Positions 1-7,562 are shown, counted from the stretch's first letter. The stretch is DNA of 15,285 nucleotides from a bacterium (GCA_030426875.1 JAUHXI010000012.1:1-15285); one strand, 5' to 3'. Notes: generated by a model from the letters alone, not told the origin. Program-made: numbers and translations.

Positions 1-539
1 AAGCCATCGAAGGAGGCTCTTATTATGATGGTTTCGACATTTTGATTGGCAATGGTGAAGGTGACTTTAGTAGTGATTATTATTTCACCGAATTGAGTGC
101 CGACATTTATGTTGACGGTCAGTTGCCTGAAAATCCTTTTCCAAACAACTACGGTTATTATGACAATTATGAATATGTTTATGAGACGGTTACTGTCGAT
201 GTCCTTGCTCCCACTGATATTGTTAAAGTAGGAGAGGTCTTTGAATTTGAAGTGGTCATTGATAATCCTGGTGATAAAGAGGCTTATCTTGATACAATCG
301 ATATTGGAAGTCGATTCATGGAAAAAGGAGTGGAAATTGCCTCTGTCAATCCCGTTGAAACCAGTCAGTATGATTATGTAGATGGTATTTCATATCAATA
401 TTATGAGACTGTAGCAGGCAATTCAGAGCGTGTTTATACTTTCACCGCCACGGCCAGTGAGCCAGGGAATCACGCCGCTTATTTGACGGTTTGTTTGGAC
501 GCTTGTTTTTATGAAGCAGTGGGGGTGATTGTGGAGTAG
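1..539 (+). CDS. Secreted Ig-like (CARDB/DUF11-like) protein, 3' fragment
   Basis: The reading frame is open to the left edge (first full codon at base 3) and ends with TAG, giving 178 residues of a longer protein. A TTG at 42 is only an in-frame Leu codon and not a convincing start. The first ~50 residues are rich in Gly, Asp and Tyr. From about residue 60 the sequence looks like one beta-sandwich domain: a 'VDVLAPTDIVKVGEVFEFEV' strand pair, a 'DNPGDKEAYLD' turn, and late strands reading 'ERVYTFTATASEPGNHAAYL'. This pattern is typical of CARDB/DUF11/Ig-like repeats of extracellular proteins. Two Cys near the C-terminus (LDAC, VCLD) could form a disulfide. There is no C-terminal membrane segment, so any anchor or signal peptide lies outside the window. 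Assignment to an Ig-like secreted protein is by fold pattern; the function is unknown. Confidence 0.6.
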   Translation, partial: AIEGGSYYDGFDILIGNGEGDFSSDYYFTELSADIYVDGQLPENPFPNNYGYYDNYEYVYETVTVDVLAPTDIVKVGEVFEFEVVIDNPGDKEAYLDTIDIGSRFMEKGVEIASVNPVETSQYDYVDGISYQYYETVAGNSERVYTFTATASEPGNHAAYLTVCLDACFYEAVGVIVE

Positions 540-564
540 CTTGAGTTAATTTTAACCCAATTCA

Positions 565-1059
565 ATGCAGTTAAAACTCTCCTATGCCAAAGGGCTGAGC
601 TTCGGAATTGCCTCCGGCATCATCACCACACTGGGCATGATGGTGGGGCTGTACTCCAGCACAGGCAATAAAACCGCTGTTTTGGGAGCCATTTTGACCA
701 TTGCCGTGGCAGATGCCCTCTCTGATGCCTTTGGCATCCATTTATCCGAAAAATCTGGAAAAGTAGCCGATCGAACCGCCGTTTGGGAATCCACAGCAGC
801 CACATTTGTAGCCAAGCTGATCTTCGCCTCCACTTTCGTTATGCCAGTGATGATTTTCAGTCTCCACACCGCTATCGTAATGAGTATTATTTGGGGACTT
901 TTCTTATTGGCTGCCATCAGCATTCTCATCGCTCAATGGCGCGAGGAATCCAAAATTAGAATGATCGCTGAGCACTGGTTCATGGCCATTTTAGTGATTG
1001 TTTTGACCTATTACATTGGGCTGGGCATTGCCAACACCTTTGTAGAGGCAGCTGCTTAG
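565..1059 (+). CDS. VIT1/CCC1-family-like integral membrane protein (putative metal transporter)
   Basis: 164 residues, almost entirely hydrophobic, with about five membrane helices (roughly residues 11-31, 37-60, 78-99, 101-124, 136-157). The start of TM1 ('GIASGIITTLG') and TM2 ('AVADALSDAFGIHLSE') match the pattern of the VIT1/CCC1 family, which exports Fe2+/Mn2+ from the cytoplasm; TM2 carries acidic residues D50 and D54. The long cytoplasmic metal-binding helix bundle found between TM2 and TM3 of plant VIT1 is missing: the loop is only about 15 residues. This short form is a common uncharacterised prokaryotic version. The ATG lies 25 bp after the preceding stop, so the two genes may be co-transcribed. 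No Shine-Dalgarno motif is visible. The family call is fairly confident; substrate is inference. Confidence 0.65.
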   Translation: MQLKLSYAKGLSFGIASGIITTLGMMVGLYSSTGNKTAVLGAILTIAVADALSDAFGIHLSEKSGKVADRTAVWESTAATFVAKLIFASTFVMPVMIFSLHTAIVMSIIWGLFLLAAISILIAQWREESKIRMIAEHWFMAILVIVLTYYIGLGIANTFVEAAA

Positions 1060-1084
1060 AGCGAGCAGCGAATATTGATGAGAA

Positions 1085-1141
1085 ATCCCAAGTTCCAAGT
1101 TACAAATTCCAAACTAAATTCAAAATCACAAATTCCAAACC
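1085..1141 (+). repeat. Word-like intergenic repeat (CAAATTCCAAA units)
   Basis: The spacer after the VIT1-like gene repeats variants of one word: CCAAGTTCCAAGTTACAAATTCC, AAACTAAATTCAAAATCAC, then CAAATTCCAAAC. The exact 11-mer ACAAATTCCAA occurs twice about 27 bp apart. Such slightly drifting 7-14 bp words are a known feature of spacers in several uncultivated bacterial genomes. No coding potential is seen. Confidence 0.6.
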
Positions 1142-1150
1142 CTATTTAGG

Positions 1151-1197
1151 CCCCCTCTAGCTCCTCCAAGGGGGTGAATTTCTGTCAAAACAGGAGC
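1151..1197 (+). other. Overlapping stem-loops upstream of ung
   Basis: CCCCCT (1151-1156) can pair with AGGGGG (1169-1174). Alternatively GCTCCT (1160-1165) can pair with AGGAGC (1192-1197) around a small CTGT-caaa-ACAG hairpin (1181-1192). The two larger folds are mutually exclusive. No T-tract follows, so this is not a standard intrinsic terminator. It could be a leader structure for ung, or a family repeat. Confidence 0.4.
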
Positions 1198-1240
1198 CTT
1201 GAATAAAAATAGTAGGCAACAAACAATAAATAATAAGAAG

Positions 1241-1906
1241 ATGGATGTCAAAATCGAACCCTCCTGGAAAACAGCGCTTGCAGAAGAATTTGACAAGCCT
1301 TATTTTAAAGATTTGACTGATTTTGTGCGTGAAGAATACATGAGTAAGCAAGTTTTTCCTGCGCCTCAAAATCTCTTTCGAGCCTTCGATCTTTGCCCTT
1401 TCGATCAGGTTAAAGTGGTGATTTTAGGTCAAGACCCCTACCATGGACAAGGGCAGGCTCACGGGCTTTGTTTTTCGGTCAATACAGGGGTTCAAACACC
1501 CCCTTCTTTGGTCAATGTTTACAAAGAAATCAACACTGATCTAAATGTTCAAATTCCCACCCACGGCAATTTGGAGCACTGGGCTAAACAAGGTGTTTTT
1601 CTGCTCAACGCGACCCTCACCGTTTTGGCTCACCAGGCCGGTTCTCACCAAGGTAAAGGATGGGAAACCTTCACCGATGAAGTGATTCGACTCATTGCTG
1701 AAAAAAAAGAAAAGATAGTGTTCATGCTCTGGGGAGCTTATGCCCAAAAAAAAGCCTGGATGATCGATGAAAACAAGCATTTAGTCCTAAAAGCCCCCCA
1801 TCCCTCACCCCTTTCAGCCCACCGTGGTTTTTTTGGCTGCAAGCACTTTTCACAAGCCAATGACTACCTTGAATCCCATGGAAAAGAGACGATTAAGTGG
1901 GTCTAA
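1241..1906 (+). CDS. ung: Uracil-DNA glycosylase, family 1
   Basis: Removes uracil from DNA, starting base-excision repair of deaminated cytosine or misincorporated dUMP. All family-1 signatures are present: the catalytic water-activating loop GQDPYH (residues 63-68, Asp65), the uracil-stacking Phe in 'GLCFSV' (Phe78), the base-specific Asn in 'LLNATLTV' (Asn123), and the minor-groove intercalation loop HPSPLS...RGFFGC (187-200). Length is 221 aa against ~225-230 for typical Ung. The frame extends upstream to a TTG at 1199, but the extra 14 residues (NKNSRQQTINNKK) look like translated spacer; the ATG at 1241 gives the usual 'xxxxPSWKxxL' N-terminus and is chosen. Only a weak purine run (AAGAAG) precedes it. 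The gene is complete and nothing suggests loss of activity. Confidence 0.96.
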   Translation: MDVKIEPSWKTALAEEFDKPYFKDLTDFVREEYMSKQVFPAPQNLFRAFDLCPFDQVKVVILGQDPYHGQGQAHGLCFSVNTGVQTPPSLVNVYKEINTDLNVQIPTHGNLEHWAKQGVFLLNATLTVLAHQAGSHQGKGWETFTDEVIRLIAEKKEKIVFMLWGAYAQKKAWMIDENKHLVLKAPHPSPLSAHRGFFGCKHFSQANDYLESHGKETIKWV

Positions 1907-1927
1907 TTCACAACCTTTTGTGGTCTG

Positions 1928-1953
1928 TTGGCTATTAGCTGTAAGCTGTTAGA
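1928..1953 (+). repeat. Word-like intergenic repeat (GCTATTAGCTGTAAGCTGTTAG)
   Basis: Downstream of ung the spacer contains GGCTATTAGCTGTAAGCTGTTAG, i.e. three drifting copies of a 7-bp word (TTAGCTG / TAAGCTG / TTAG). A short CACAA-CCTT-TTGTG hairpin lies just before it (about 1909-1922) and has no T-run. Confidence 0.5.
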
Positions 1954-2070
1954 AAAACCATCTCTTTTTAACTCCGCTAAAAATAAAAACCCAACAACTC
2001 CTAAAATCAGTGGCAGTAATGGGGTGGGTACTAGGCCGGGGTGTGTACAATAGGCTGAAAATAGGCGAAT

Positions 2071-2099
2071 TTCCCTTTCTTCTGCAAGCGACTTATGCT
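2071..2099 (+). promoter_or_regulatory. Possible gyrA promoter
   Basis: TATGCT (2094-2099) resembles a -10 box; TTCCCT lies 17 bp upstream and is only a weak -35. It is the best sigma70-like candidate in the 270-bp ung-gyrA spacer, and would leave a leader of about 70 nt before the GTG start. Confidence 0.25.
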
Positions 2100-2176
2100 A
2101 GACTGCTTGAGGCTTTTAATGACAGTTATCATTCAAAATTAAAGGCTATAAATCAAACATTAACCAGCAACTATCT

Positions 2177-4699
2177 GTGGACGAGAAAAACGAAATAAAC
2201 AACCCTTTAGATTTAACAGCCAACGACACCAATCGCGATATCGTGGTCGAAATGGAGAAATCCTATTTAGAATACGCCATGAGCGTGATCGTTTCTCGAG
2301 CGCTCCCCGACGTGCGCGACGGCCTCAAGCCTGTGCATCGCCGCATCCTCTATTCCATGCATGAGTTGGGGCTACGTAGTGGTGCAAAATTCCGAAAATC
2401 AGCCACCGTGGTCGGTGACGTTTTGGGTAAATATCATCCTCATGGAGACAGTGCCGTTTATGATTCTATGGTGCGTATGGCTCAGGATTTTGCCATGCGT
2501 TATCCACTAGTCAACGGACAAGGGAACTTCGGTTCCATGGATGGTGACAACGCCGCGGCTATGCGTTACACCGAGGCTAAAATGGAAAAAATCACCGATG
2601 AAATGCTGGCTGACATCGAAAAAGACACCGTTGATTTTAGGCCCAATTATGACGACCGACTCAAAGAACCCTCAGTCCTTCCCTCTCGTATTCCCACGCT
2701 ACTGCTCACCGGTTCCATGGGAATCGCTGTTGGAATGGCCACCAATATTCCGCCTCACAACATAAAAGAGGTGATGGGAGCTGTCTTGCATTTGATTGAA
2801 AATCCTGAGGCTACGATTCAAGATTTGATGCAATTCATCAAAGGTCCGGATTTCCCCACTGGAGGTATTATTTATGATGTGGAAGCCATCAAGAATGCTT
2901 ATGCTACGGGACGAGGCAGCATTAAGATGCGAGGCCGTGCCGACATTGAGGAGATGAAGAGCGGTCGCTTTCAAATCGTCATCACTGAGATTCCGTATCA
3001 GGTTAATAAAGCTAGTATGGTTGAAGCCATGGCTAATTTGGTTCGGGATAAAAAAATCACAGGCATTTCTGATTTGCGTGATGAATCTAACCGAGAAGGG
3101 GTGCGTGTGGTGGTGGAGCTCAAACGAGATGCTTATCCTAAAAAAATCCTCAATCAACTCTATAAATATACCTATCTTCAAACCTCTTTCGGTTTCAATA
3201 TGATCACTTTGATCGATGGCATTCAGCCTCGACTGGTTGATCTAAAAACCATCCTACAAGAATTCATCAAACACCGCCGCGTGGTGGTCCGTCGTCGCGT
3301 GGAGTATGAGCTAAAAGTTGCTCAGGCTAGAGCGCATATTTTAGAAGGACTCAAGATCGCTCTGGACGACATCGATGCCGTTATTGAGACCATCAAAAAG
3401 TCTGATACCAAAGAAATTGCTCGCGAAAATTTGATGGGCAAGTTCAAGCTCTCTGAAATTCAAGCCCGTGCCATTTTAGAAATGCGCTTACAAACCTTGG
3501 CCGGTCTAGAACGAAAGAAAATTGAAGATGAGCTTAAAGAAAAACTAGACTTCATCAAGGAGTGTGAAGCCATTCTGGCCGATCCAAATCGAGTTTCCGC
3601 CATTATTAAAGAGGAGAGTGAAGAAATTCTTGAAAAATACCAAGACGAACGGCGTACTGAGGTTGTCCCGCATGCCATTGGTCAATTCAACGCCAAAGCC
3701 CTGATCCCCAACGAGGAGATGATCGTGGCCTTTACCCGGGGGGGCTATATTAAGCGCATGAGTCCAACGGTTTACCGCACCCAAGGTCGGGGTGGCAAAG
3801 GGGTCATCGGCATGACCACCAAAGACGAAGATGAAATTTCACAAATCCTTCATGTTAAAACCCATGATGATTTGTACTACTTCACCGACCGGGGTCGGGT
3901 CTTCAAACTACCCGCTTATGAGGTGCCTCAGTCCAGTCGAACCGCTCGTGGCCAAGCGATTGTCAATTTGCTCCAGCTCGATCAGGACGAAAATGTGACC
4001 TCTATTCTCGACCTTTCCAAGCGAACAGGAGACTTCCTATTTATGTGCACGCGCAATGGAACGGTCAAAAAGACCAAAATTGAGGATTTCTCAAATGTTC
4101 GAAAGTCTGGCCTGATTGCTATTAAGTTGCGAGATGGAGACTTCTTGGATTGGGTCCGACCTAGTTGTGATGGGGATCAGGTGCTCATTATCACCCACAA
4201 TGGTCAGTGCATCCGCTTTAAGCAGAGTGATGTGCGGTCCATGGGGCGTGCTAGTACAGGGGTGAGAGGGATTCGATTGAAGGGGGATGATCAAGTGGTG
4301 GGCATGGAAATTGTTCGTAATGAAGAGGCCAGTCGATTGCTTGTTGTGATGGAAAATGGTCTATCTAAAACCACTTTGGTGAGTAATTATCGTTTTCAAG
4401 GTCGAGGAGGTAGTGGGGTTAAGACGGCTACCATCAATAAAAAAACGGGTAAAGTTGTGGGGGCTCGGGTTATCAGTACCGAAATGAAGGGGGATTTGAT
4501 TTTAATTTCCAAGCTGGGCCAAATGATTCGTTTGCCTCTAGATCAAGTTCCTACGTCTGGACGGGCGACGCAGGGGGTTTATGTGATGCGTTTGAAGGGG
4601 GGTGATTTTGTGGCTTCACTGTCGCTCATTTTATTGGATGACGAGGTTGAAGACTGCCCACCTGAGGACAAGCAGGCATTGCCTTTGGAGAAGGGGTAG
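2177..4699 (+). CDS. gyrA: DNA gyrase subunit A
   Basis: Breakage-reunion subunit of gyrase, which with GyrB introduces negative supercoils using ATP. 840 residues, within the family's usual length. The N-terminal winged-helix domain has 'LPDVRDGLKPVHRRILY' (43-59) and the catalytic Arg130-Tyr131 pair in 'AAAMRYTEAKM'. The quinolone-determining stretch 'HPHGDSAVYDSM' keeps Ser92 and Asp96, equivalent to E. coli S83/D87, so it looks like the quinolone-sensitive form. The C-terminal beta-pinwheel begins with a GyrA box, QGRGGKG (536-542), which separates gyrase from ParC/topoisomerase IV; a degenerate copy QGRGGSG sits at 741-747. The start is GTG at 2177, because no earlier in-frame start fits the homologous N-terminus. 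No Shine-Dalgarno motif precedes it. gyrB is not in the window. The acidic tail 'DDEVEDCPPED' is ordinary. Confidence 0.98.
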   Translation: MDEKNEINNPLDLTANDTNRDIVVEMEKSYLEYAMSVIVSRALPDVRDGLKPVHRRILYSMHELGLRSGAKFRKSATVVGDVLGKYHPHGDSAVYDSMVRMAQDFAMRYPLVNGQGNFGSMDGDNAAAMRYTEAKMEKITDEMLADIEKDTVDFRPNYDDRLKEPSVLPSRIPTLLLTGSMGIAVGMATNIPPHNIKEVMGAVLHLIENPEATIQDLMQFIKGPDFPTGGIIYDVEAIKNAYATGRGSIKMRGRADIEEMKSGRFQIVITEIPYQVNKASMVEAMANLVRDKKITGISDLRDESNREGVRVVVELKRDAYPKKILNQLYKYTYLQTSFGFNMITLIDGIQPRLVDLKTILQEFIKHRRVVVRRRVEYELKVAQARAHILEGLKIALDDIDAVIETIKKSDTKEIARENLMGKFKLSEIQARAILEMRLQTLAGLERKKIEDELKEKLDFIKECEAILADPNRVSAIIKEESEEILEKYQDERRTEVVPHAIGQFNAKALIPNEEMIVAFTRGGYIKRMSPTVYRTQGRGGKGVIGMTTKDEDEISQILHVKTHDDLYYFTDRGRVFKLPAYEVPQSSRTARGQAIVNLLQLDQDENVTSILDLSKRTGDFLFMCTRNGTVKKTKIEDFSNVRKSGLIAIKLRDGDFLDWVRPSCDGDQVLIITHNGQCIRFKQSDVRSMGRASTGVRGIRLKGDDQVVGMEIVRNEEASRLLVVMENGLSKTTLVSNYRFQGRGGSGVKTATINKKTGKVVGARVISTEMKGDLILISKLGQMIRLPLDQVPTSGRATQGVYVMRLKGGDFVASLSLILLDDEVEDCPPEDKQALPLEKG

Positions 4700-4703
4700 T
4701 GAT

Positions 4704-4726
4704 GGCTTTCTAGAAAAGCTGTTTTT
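4704..4726 (+). terminator. Weak intrinsic terminator after gyrA
   Basis: GCTTT (4705-4709) and AAAGC (4715-4719) form a short stem around CTAGA, followed by TG and five T's. The stem is AT-rich and only 5 bp, so read-through into the cyclase gene 19 bp downstream is likely. Confidence 0.35.
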
Positions 4727-4744
4727 GGACCATAAGAAAATATA

Positions 4745-5359
4745 ATGACCTACCTTGACCTCACCCACCTGTTCACCGCCAACATGCCAACCTACCCCGG
4801 TGATCAACCCTCAAAATTAGAACGGATTGAGTTAGAAAACGAAGAATGTAATGACCATCGCATTCAGACCGGTATGCATGTGGGGACTCATATTGATGCT
4901 CCGCTTCACATGCTCAAAGGTGGAAAAAAAATATCAGACTACCCTGTCGATCACTTTTTTGGCCAGACTCATTTAGTCGATGCAAGGGGAAAAGAGGTCG
5001 TTGATGCCGAAATTCTAGAGGGAATAGGTATCCAAAAAAACGACATGATTTTTGTGATGACCGGGCACTATAAGAAATTTAGCGAGCCAGATTATTATTT
5101 CATTTATCCAAAAATTACACCTTCGTTTGCAACCAAAATAGCGGAACTTGGTGTCAAAATTGTTGGAATTGACACGCCCAGTCCAGATCAGCCCCCTTAT
5201 GAAATTCATAAGTTATGGTTTAAAAATGACATCTTAATCATTGAAAATTTGAACAATTTGGAGGCCCTTTTGGACCATAAAAAATTCCATGCTATAGTGC
5301 TACCAGCCAAGTTTGAAGCCGAAGCAGCGCCTGTACGAGTGGTGGCTCAGTTGCTATGA
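4745..5359 (+). CDS. Cyclase / kynurenine formamidase-family metal-dependent hydrolase
   Basis: 204 residues, the normal size for this family (PF04199), whose members hydrolyse amide or lactone-type bonds with a divalent metal; the best known is KynB, N-formylkynurenine formamidase. The metal-binding signature is complete: 'HVGTHIDAPLH' (residues 45-55; His45, His49, Asp51, His55). The N-terminal 'DLTHLFTANMPTYPGD' and the later 'GIDTPSPD' (141-148) and 'IENL' (166-169, Glu167) are also typical. The ATG at 4745 gives the expected N-terminus. No other tryptophan-degradation gene is nearby, so the substrate cannot be assigned and kynB is not claimed. It lies 45 bp after gyrA and 10 bp before the SanA-like gene, so it probably shares a transcript with the latter. 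Confidence 0.85.
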   Translation: MTYLDLTHLFTANMPTYPGDQPSKLERIELENEECNDHRIQTGMHVGTHIDAPLHMLKGGKKISDYPVDHFFGQTHLVDARGKEVVDAEILEGIGIQKNDMIFVMTGHYKKFSEPDYYFIYPKITPSFATKIAELGVKIVGIDTPSPDQPPYEIHKLWFKNDILIIENLNNLEALLDHKKFHAIVLPAKFEAEAAPVRVVAQLL

Positions 5360-5369
5360 AAAAAATAAA

Positions 5370-6011
5370 ATGAAGCTGAAAAAAGCACTAAGAATTTTGG
5401 CCATCATAGGACTGATCACACTTTTAGGGCTGATTTTTATTCCCGATTGGTGGGTTAGTAGGGCTACAGAAGCCCGAATTTACGATTCAGTCGAAGAAAT
5501 CCCAGAAAATAGAGTGGGGCTTTTATTGGGAAGTTCAAAGTACATGGCTGATGGTCAGTTGAACCTTTTTTATCTTTATCGAAATGAGGCTGCCATCGAA
5601 CTTTATGAGGCAGGCAAGATTGAATTCATTTTAGCAAGTGGTGACAATGGTAGAGAGGGGTATGACGAACCTTCAACTATTAAAGATGATTTAATGGCCG
5701 CAGGCATTCCTTCAGAAAAGATTTATTTGGATTATGCCGGCTTTAGAACTCTTGATTCAGTGGTCCGAGCCAAAGAGATATTCGGTCAAGAATCGCTCAC
5801 AATCATCTCTCAACCCTTTCATAACGAGCGGGCCATTTATATTGCTCAAAAAAATGGAATGGAGGCTGTGGGATACAACGCTCAGGATGTGGGAGGAAAT
5901 GAGGGCACTAGAGTTCTAATTCGTGAAAACCTAGCCCGAACAAAAATGTTTTTTGATTTAATTTTTGGGGCGGAGCCGAAGTATTTGGGGGAGAAGATTG
6001 AGATTGAATGA
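5370..6011 (+). CDS. sanA: SanA-like DUF218 (YdcF/SanA family) membrane protein
   Basis: 213 residues with one N-terminal membrane anchor (about 6-24) followed by a DUF218 domain (PF02698) outside the membrane. It resembles enterobacterial SanA strongly: 'VGLLLGSSKY' (49-58), 'ASGDN' (89-93), the near-invariant 'LDYAGFRTLDSVVR' (120-133) and 'TIISQPFHNERA' (144-155). In E. coli, SanA affects envelope barrier function (vancomycin exclusion at high temperature); its biochemical activity is not settled. The frame extends upstream to 5313 inside the cyclase gene, but those residues are not family-like; the ATG at 5370 places the anchor directly at the N-terminus. The short 10-bp gap suggests co-expression with the cyclase. 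A SanA homologue in a genome without an obvious outer membrane would imply a general envelope role (inference). Confidence 0.85.
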   Translation: MKLKKALRILAIIGLITLLGLIFIPDWWVSRATEARIYDSVEEIPENRVGLLLGSSKYMADGQLNLFYLYRNEAAIELYEAGKIEFILASGDNGREGYDEPSTIKDDLMAAGIPSEKIYLDYAGFRTLDSVVRAKEIFGQESLTIISQPFHNERAIYIAQKNGMEAVGYNAQDVGGNEGTRVLIRENLARTKMFFDLIFGAEPKYLGEKIEIE

Positions 6012-6056
6012 ATTAAAAAACGGGTGTTATAACTACATTGAATTGGTGTTTCTACT

Positions 6057-6173
6057 ATGAATAAAAATCTAGAAGAAAAATTGGCTAAAATTGAGCAAAA
6101 TTTAGTGATAAATAGAAATATATTCCCATTTTTTAATAATAAAGAAAGATCTGATCAATTATTCAGAAAATGA
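6057..6173 (+). CDS. Small hypothetical ORF (38 aa), possibly a decayed-gene fragment
   Basis: The 356-bp gap between the SanA-like gene and the TSP3 gene has no long frame but holds this ATG-started 38-codon ORF, charged and helix-like ('NLEEKLAKIEQNLVINRN'). Its TGA stop overlaps the ATG of the next small ORF (ATGA). It may be a real micro-protein, but the arrangement also fits a frameshifted remnant. Not recognised. Confidence 0.3.
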   Translation: MNKNLEEKLAKIEQNLVINRNIFPFFNNKERSDQLFRK

Positions 6174-6271
6174 TCAAAAATGAGAAAATAAAGAATGAGC
6201 TTCAATTTGAATTTGAAAAAGTCAATGAAAGGCAAGAATTAATGGTTTTAGAGAGCCTGGAGGAAGATTAG
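6170..6271 (+). CDS. Small hypothetical ORF (33 aa) overlapping the previous one
   Basis: Starts within the ATGA overlap of the preceding ORF and encodes a Glu/Lys-rich helix ('NELQFEFEKVNERQELMVLE'). A third frame continues past its TAG and reads 'GRLEVFADMCKNCKE' before a TGA at 6307-6309. Three consecutive frames that each look protein-like suggest one ancestral gene broken by two frameshifts, although translational coupling of two micro-ORFs is an alternative. Confidence 0.3.
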   Translation: MIKNEKIKNELQFEFEKVNERQELMVLESLEED

Positions 6272-6305
6272 AAGTGTTTGCAGATATGTGTAAAAATTGC
6301 AAAGA

Positions 6306-6334
6306 GTGACTTTCTTCTCAAGGTCTAGTAGAAT
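6306..6334 (+). promoter_or_regulatory. Likely sigma70-type promoter of the TSP3/PKD gene
   Basis: GTGACT (6306-6311; 4/6 to TTGACA) and TAGAAT (6329-6334; 5/6 to TATAAT) are separated by 17 bp. The predicted start would leave a leader of about 25 nt before the ATG at 6368, which has no Shine-Dalgarno motif. Confidence 0.45.
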
Positions 6335-6367
6335 GAGATCCGTAAGCTCCTTAAGAAAAACAAAAAA

Positions 6368-7486
6368 ATGAAAAAACAACTCACGCTCACCGCTTTTCTG
6401 CTATCACTCCTTTTTACAGTTCCCGTAAATGCCCAAGAGGCCAATCGTGACCTGTCCATGCAAGACGGCAGCATTCGAGTCGATCAGAACATCCTCATTA
6501 GTGAAAATGTCCGAATTTATGCCACCGTCCAAAACAACTCTGGTCAAGATTTACGGGGGACCGTACGTTTTTTTGATGAAACCGTCGGAGACTTCATCGA
6601 CACCGACCAGCCTGTTTCCATTGTAGGCGGAGGAACCGATGATGTTTTTGTTGACTGGCAGTGGGAAGAGCTGGGAGATAAAGTGGTCACCGCTCGTGTG
6701 GTGCCCTGGGAAGATGACGGTGATGACCCCAATAACAATAAAACTCATAGCACCTTTTATGTCGACAGAGATTCAGATCAAGATGGAATACCTGATGGGC
6801 AAGACCCTGATGATGATAATGATGGTGTGAATGATGGAGAGGATCTTTTCCCTTTAGATCCAACCGAATCAGCGGACTGGGATGGGGATGACATTGGCGA
6901 CAATGCCGATGAAGACGACGACAATGATGGAGTGCCGGATGTGGAAGACGTTTTCACCCGAGATCCCGCCGAAAGCAAGGACAGTGATGGCGATGGAGTG
7001 GGGGACAATGCCGATCAGTTTCCTGATGATTTTAAAGAAAGTGTGGATGCAGACGGAGATGGAATTGGGGCTAATGCTGATGTGAACGATAACAATCAAG
7101 GGCCCATTCCTGCCATTCGCATCACCAATTCAAAAGGAGACGAGCCAGAGTTGGTGGTGGGGCAAGCAGTGGTTTTTAATGGCTTAGAATCAAATGATCC
7201 AGATGGAGAGGTGCTCCGCTACGAGTGGGTTTTTGATGATGAGGTGATGTTGGAAGGAGGGGTGCCTGAGCGTATTTTTGAAATTCCTGGTGAGTATATC
7301 GTGACTTTGACCGTTTTTGATGACAAAGAGGAGAGCCGCTCTGCCACAAAGCTGGTCACTATTTCAGAGAAGCGTGGCATGTTACTTTATGCTTTAGGTG
7401 TGATTTTTTTATTGGCTTTGATAGGTGGTCTGACTATTTTTTTTAAAAAAAATGTTAAGAAAAAGGGTAGAAGGATTAAGGTTTAA
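6368..7486 (+). CDS. Secreted membrane-anchored protein with thrombospondin type-3 (Ca-binding) repeats and a PKD domain
   Basis: 372 residues. In order: a signal peptide (1-22, predicted cleavage after 'VNA'); a CARDB/Ig-like domain (~25-131, 'ENVRIYATVQNNSGQDL...GTVRFFD'); a run of calcium-binding TSP3-type repeats (~133-243) with several DxDxDG-type loops such as 'DRDSDQDGIPDG', 'DPDDDNDGVNDG' and 'DSDGDGVGDNAD'; a PKD domain (~247-333, 'FNGLESNDPDGEVLRYEWVFDD' type with 'PGEYIVTLTVFDD'); one membrane helix (~338-358); and a basic tail 'KKNVKKKGRRIKV' that should face the cytoplasm. The protein is therefore displayed outside the cell and stiffened by Ca2+. It resembles surface/adhesion proteins; the partner is unknown. 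Acidic repeats create long shadow frames on both strands, which are not genes. It is transcribed alone, with its own promoter. Confidence 0.85.
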   Translation: MKKQLTLTAFLLSLLFTVPVNAQEANRDLSMQDGSIRVDQNILISENVRIYATVQNNSGQDLRGTVRFFDETVGDFIDTDQPVSIVGGGTDDVFVDWQWEELGDKVVTARVVPWEDDGDDPNNNKTHSTFYVDRDSDQDGIPDGQDPDDDNDGVNDGEDLFPLDPTESADWDGDDIGDNADEDDDNDGVPDVEDVFTRDPAESKDSDGDGVGDNADQFPDDFKESVDADGDGIGANADVNDNNQGPIPAIRITNSKGDEPELVVGQAVVFNGLESNDPDGEVLRYEWVFDDEVMLEGGVPERIFEIPGEYIVTLTVFDDKEESRSATKLVTISEKRGMLLYALGVIFLLALIGGLTIFFKKNVKKKGRRIKV

Positions 7487-7506
7487 ATAAAAAACCACAA
7501 AAAGAC

Positions 7507-7535
7507 TTGCCTACAAGGCAAAAATAACGTAAAAT
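7507..7535 (+). promoter_or_regulatory. Likely rpmE promoter with a palindrome at the -35 box
   Basis: TTGCCT (7507-7512; 4/6) and TAAAAT (7530-7535; 5/6) are spaced 17 bp apart, giving a leader of about 20 nt to the ATG at 7563. The -35 box is part of a small inverted repeat, TTGCC-TACAA-GGCAA (7507-7521), which could be an operator or chance. Confidence 0.5.
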
Positions 7536-7562
7536 CCACAGGCACTTAATGAAAAATCAATC

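Noticed and set aside
2010..2198. 62-codon plus-strand frame before gyrA
   Set aside because: It overlaps the gyrA start, covers the likely promoter region and spacer repeats, and its translation resembles no family.
4723..5280. 13-bp duplicate TTTTGGACCATAA after gyrA and inside the cyclase gene
   Set aside because: One copy encodes family-consistent residues (LLDHKK) and no third copy or symmetry was seen; chance is adequate.
6229..6345. UGA read as Trp or Gly (as in Gracilibacteria/SR1), which would extend 'MCKNCKE' to further residues
   Set aside because: Conserved genes here contain no internal TGA, use TGG and GGN normally, and TGA ends the cyclase, sanA and NAGPA-like genes at expected C-termini.
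6544..7099. Several Ser/Pro- or Ile/Val-rich frames opposite or beside the TSP3 gene
   Set aside because: They are shadows created by the GAT/GAC-rich calcium-binding repeats.
7507..7521. TTGCC-TACAA-GGCAA as a terminator for the TSP3 gene
   Set aside because: Five-bp stem with no T-tract on the plus strand; it fits better as part of the rpmE promoter.
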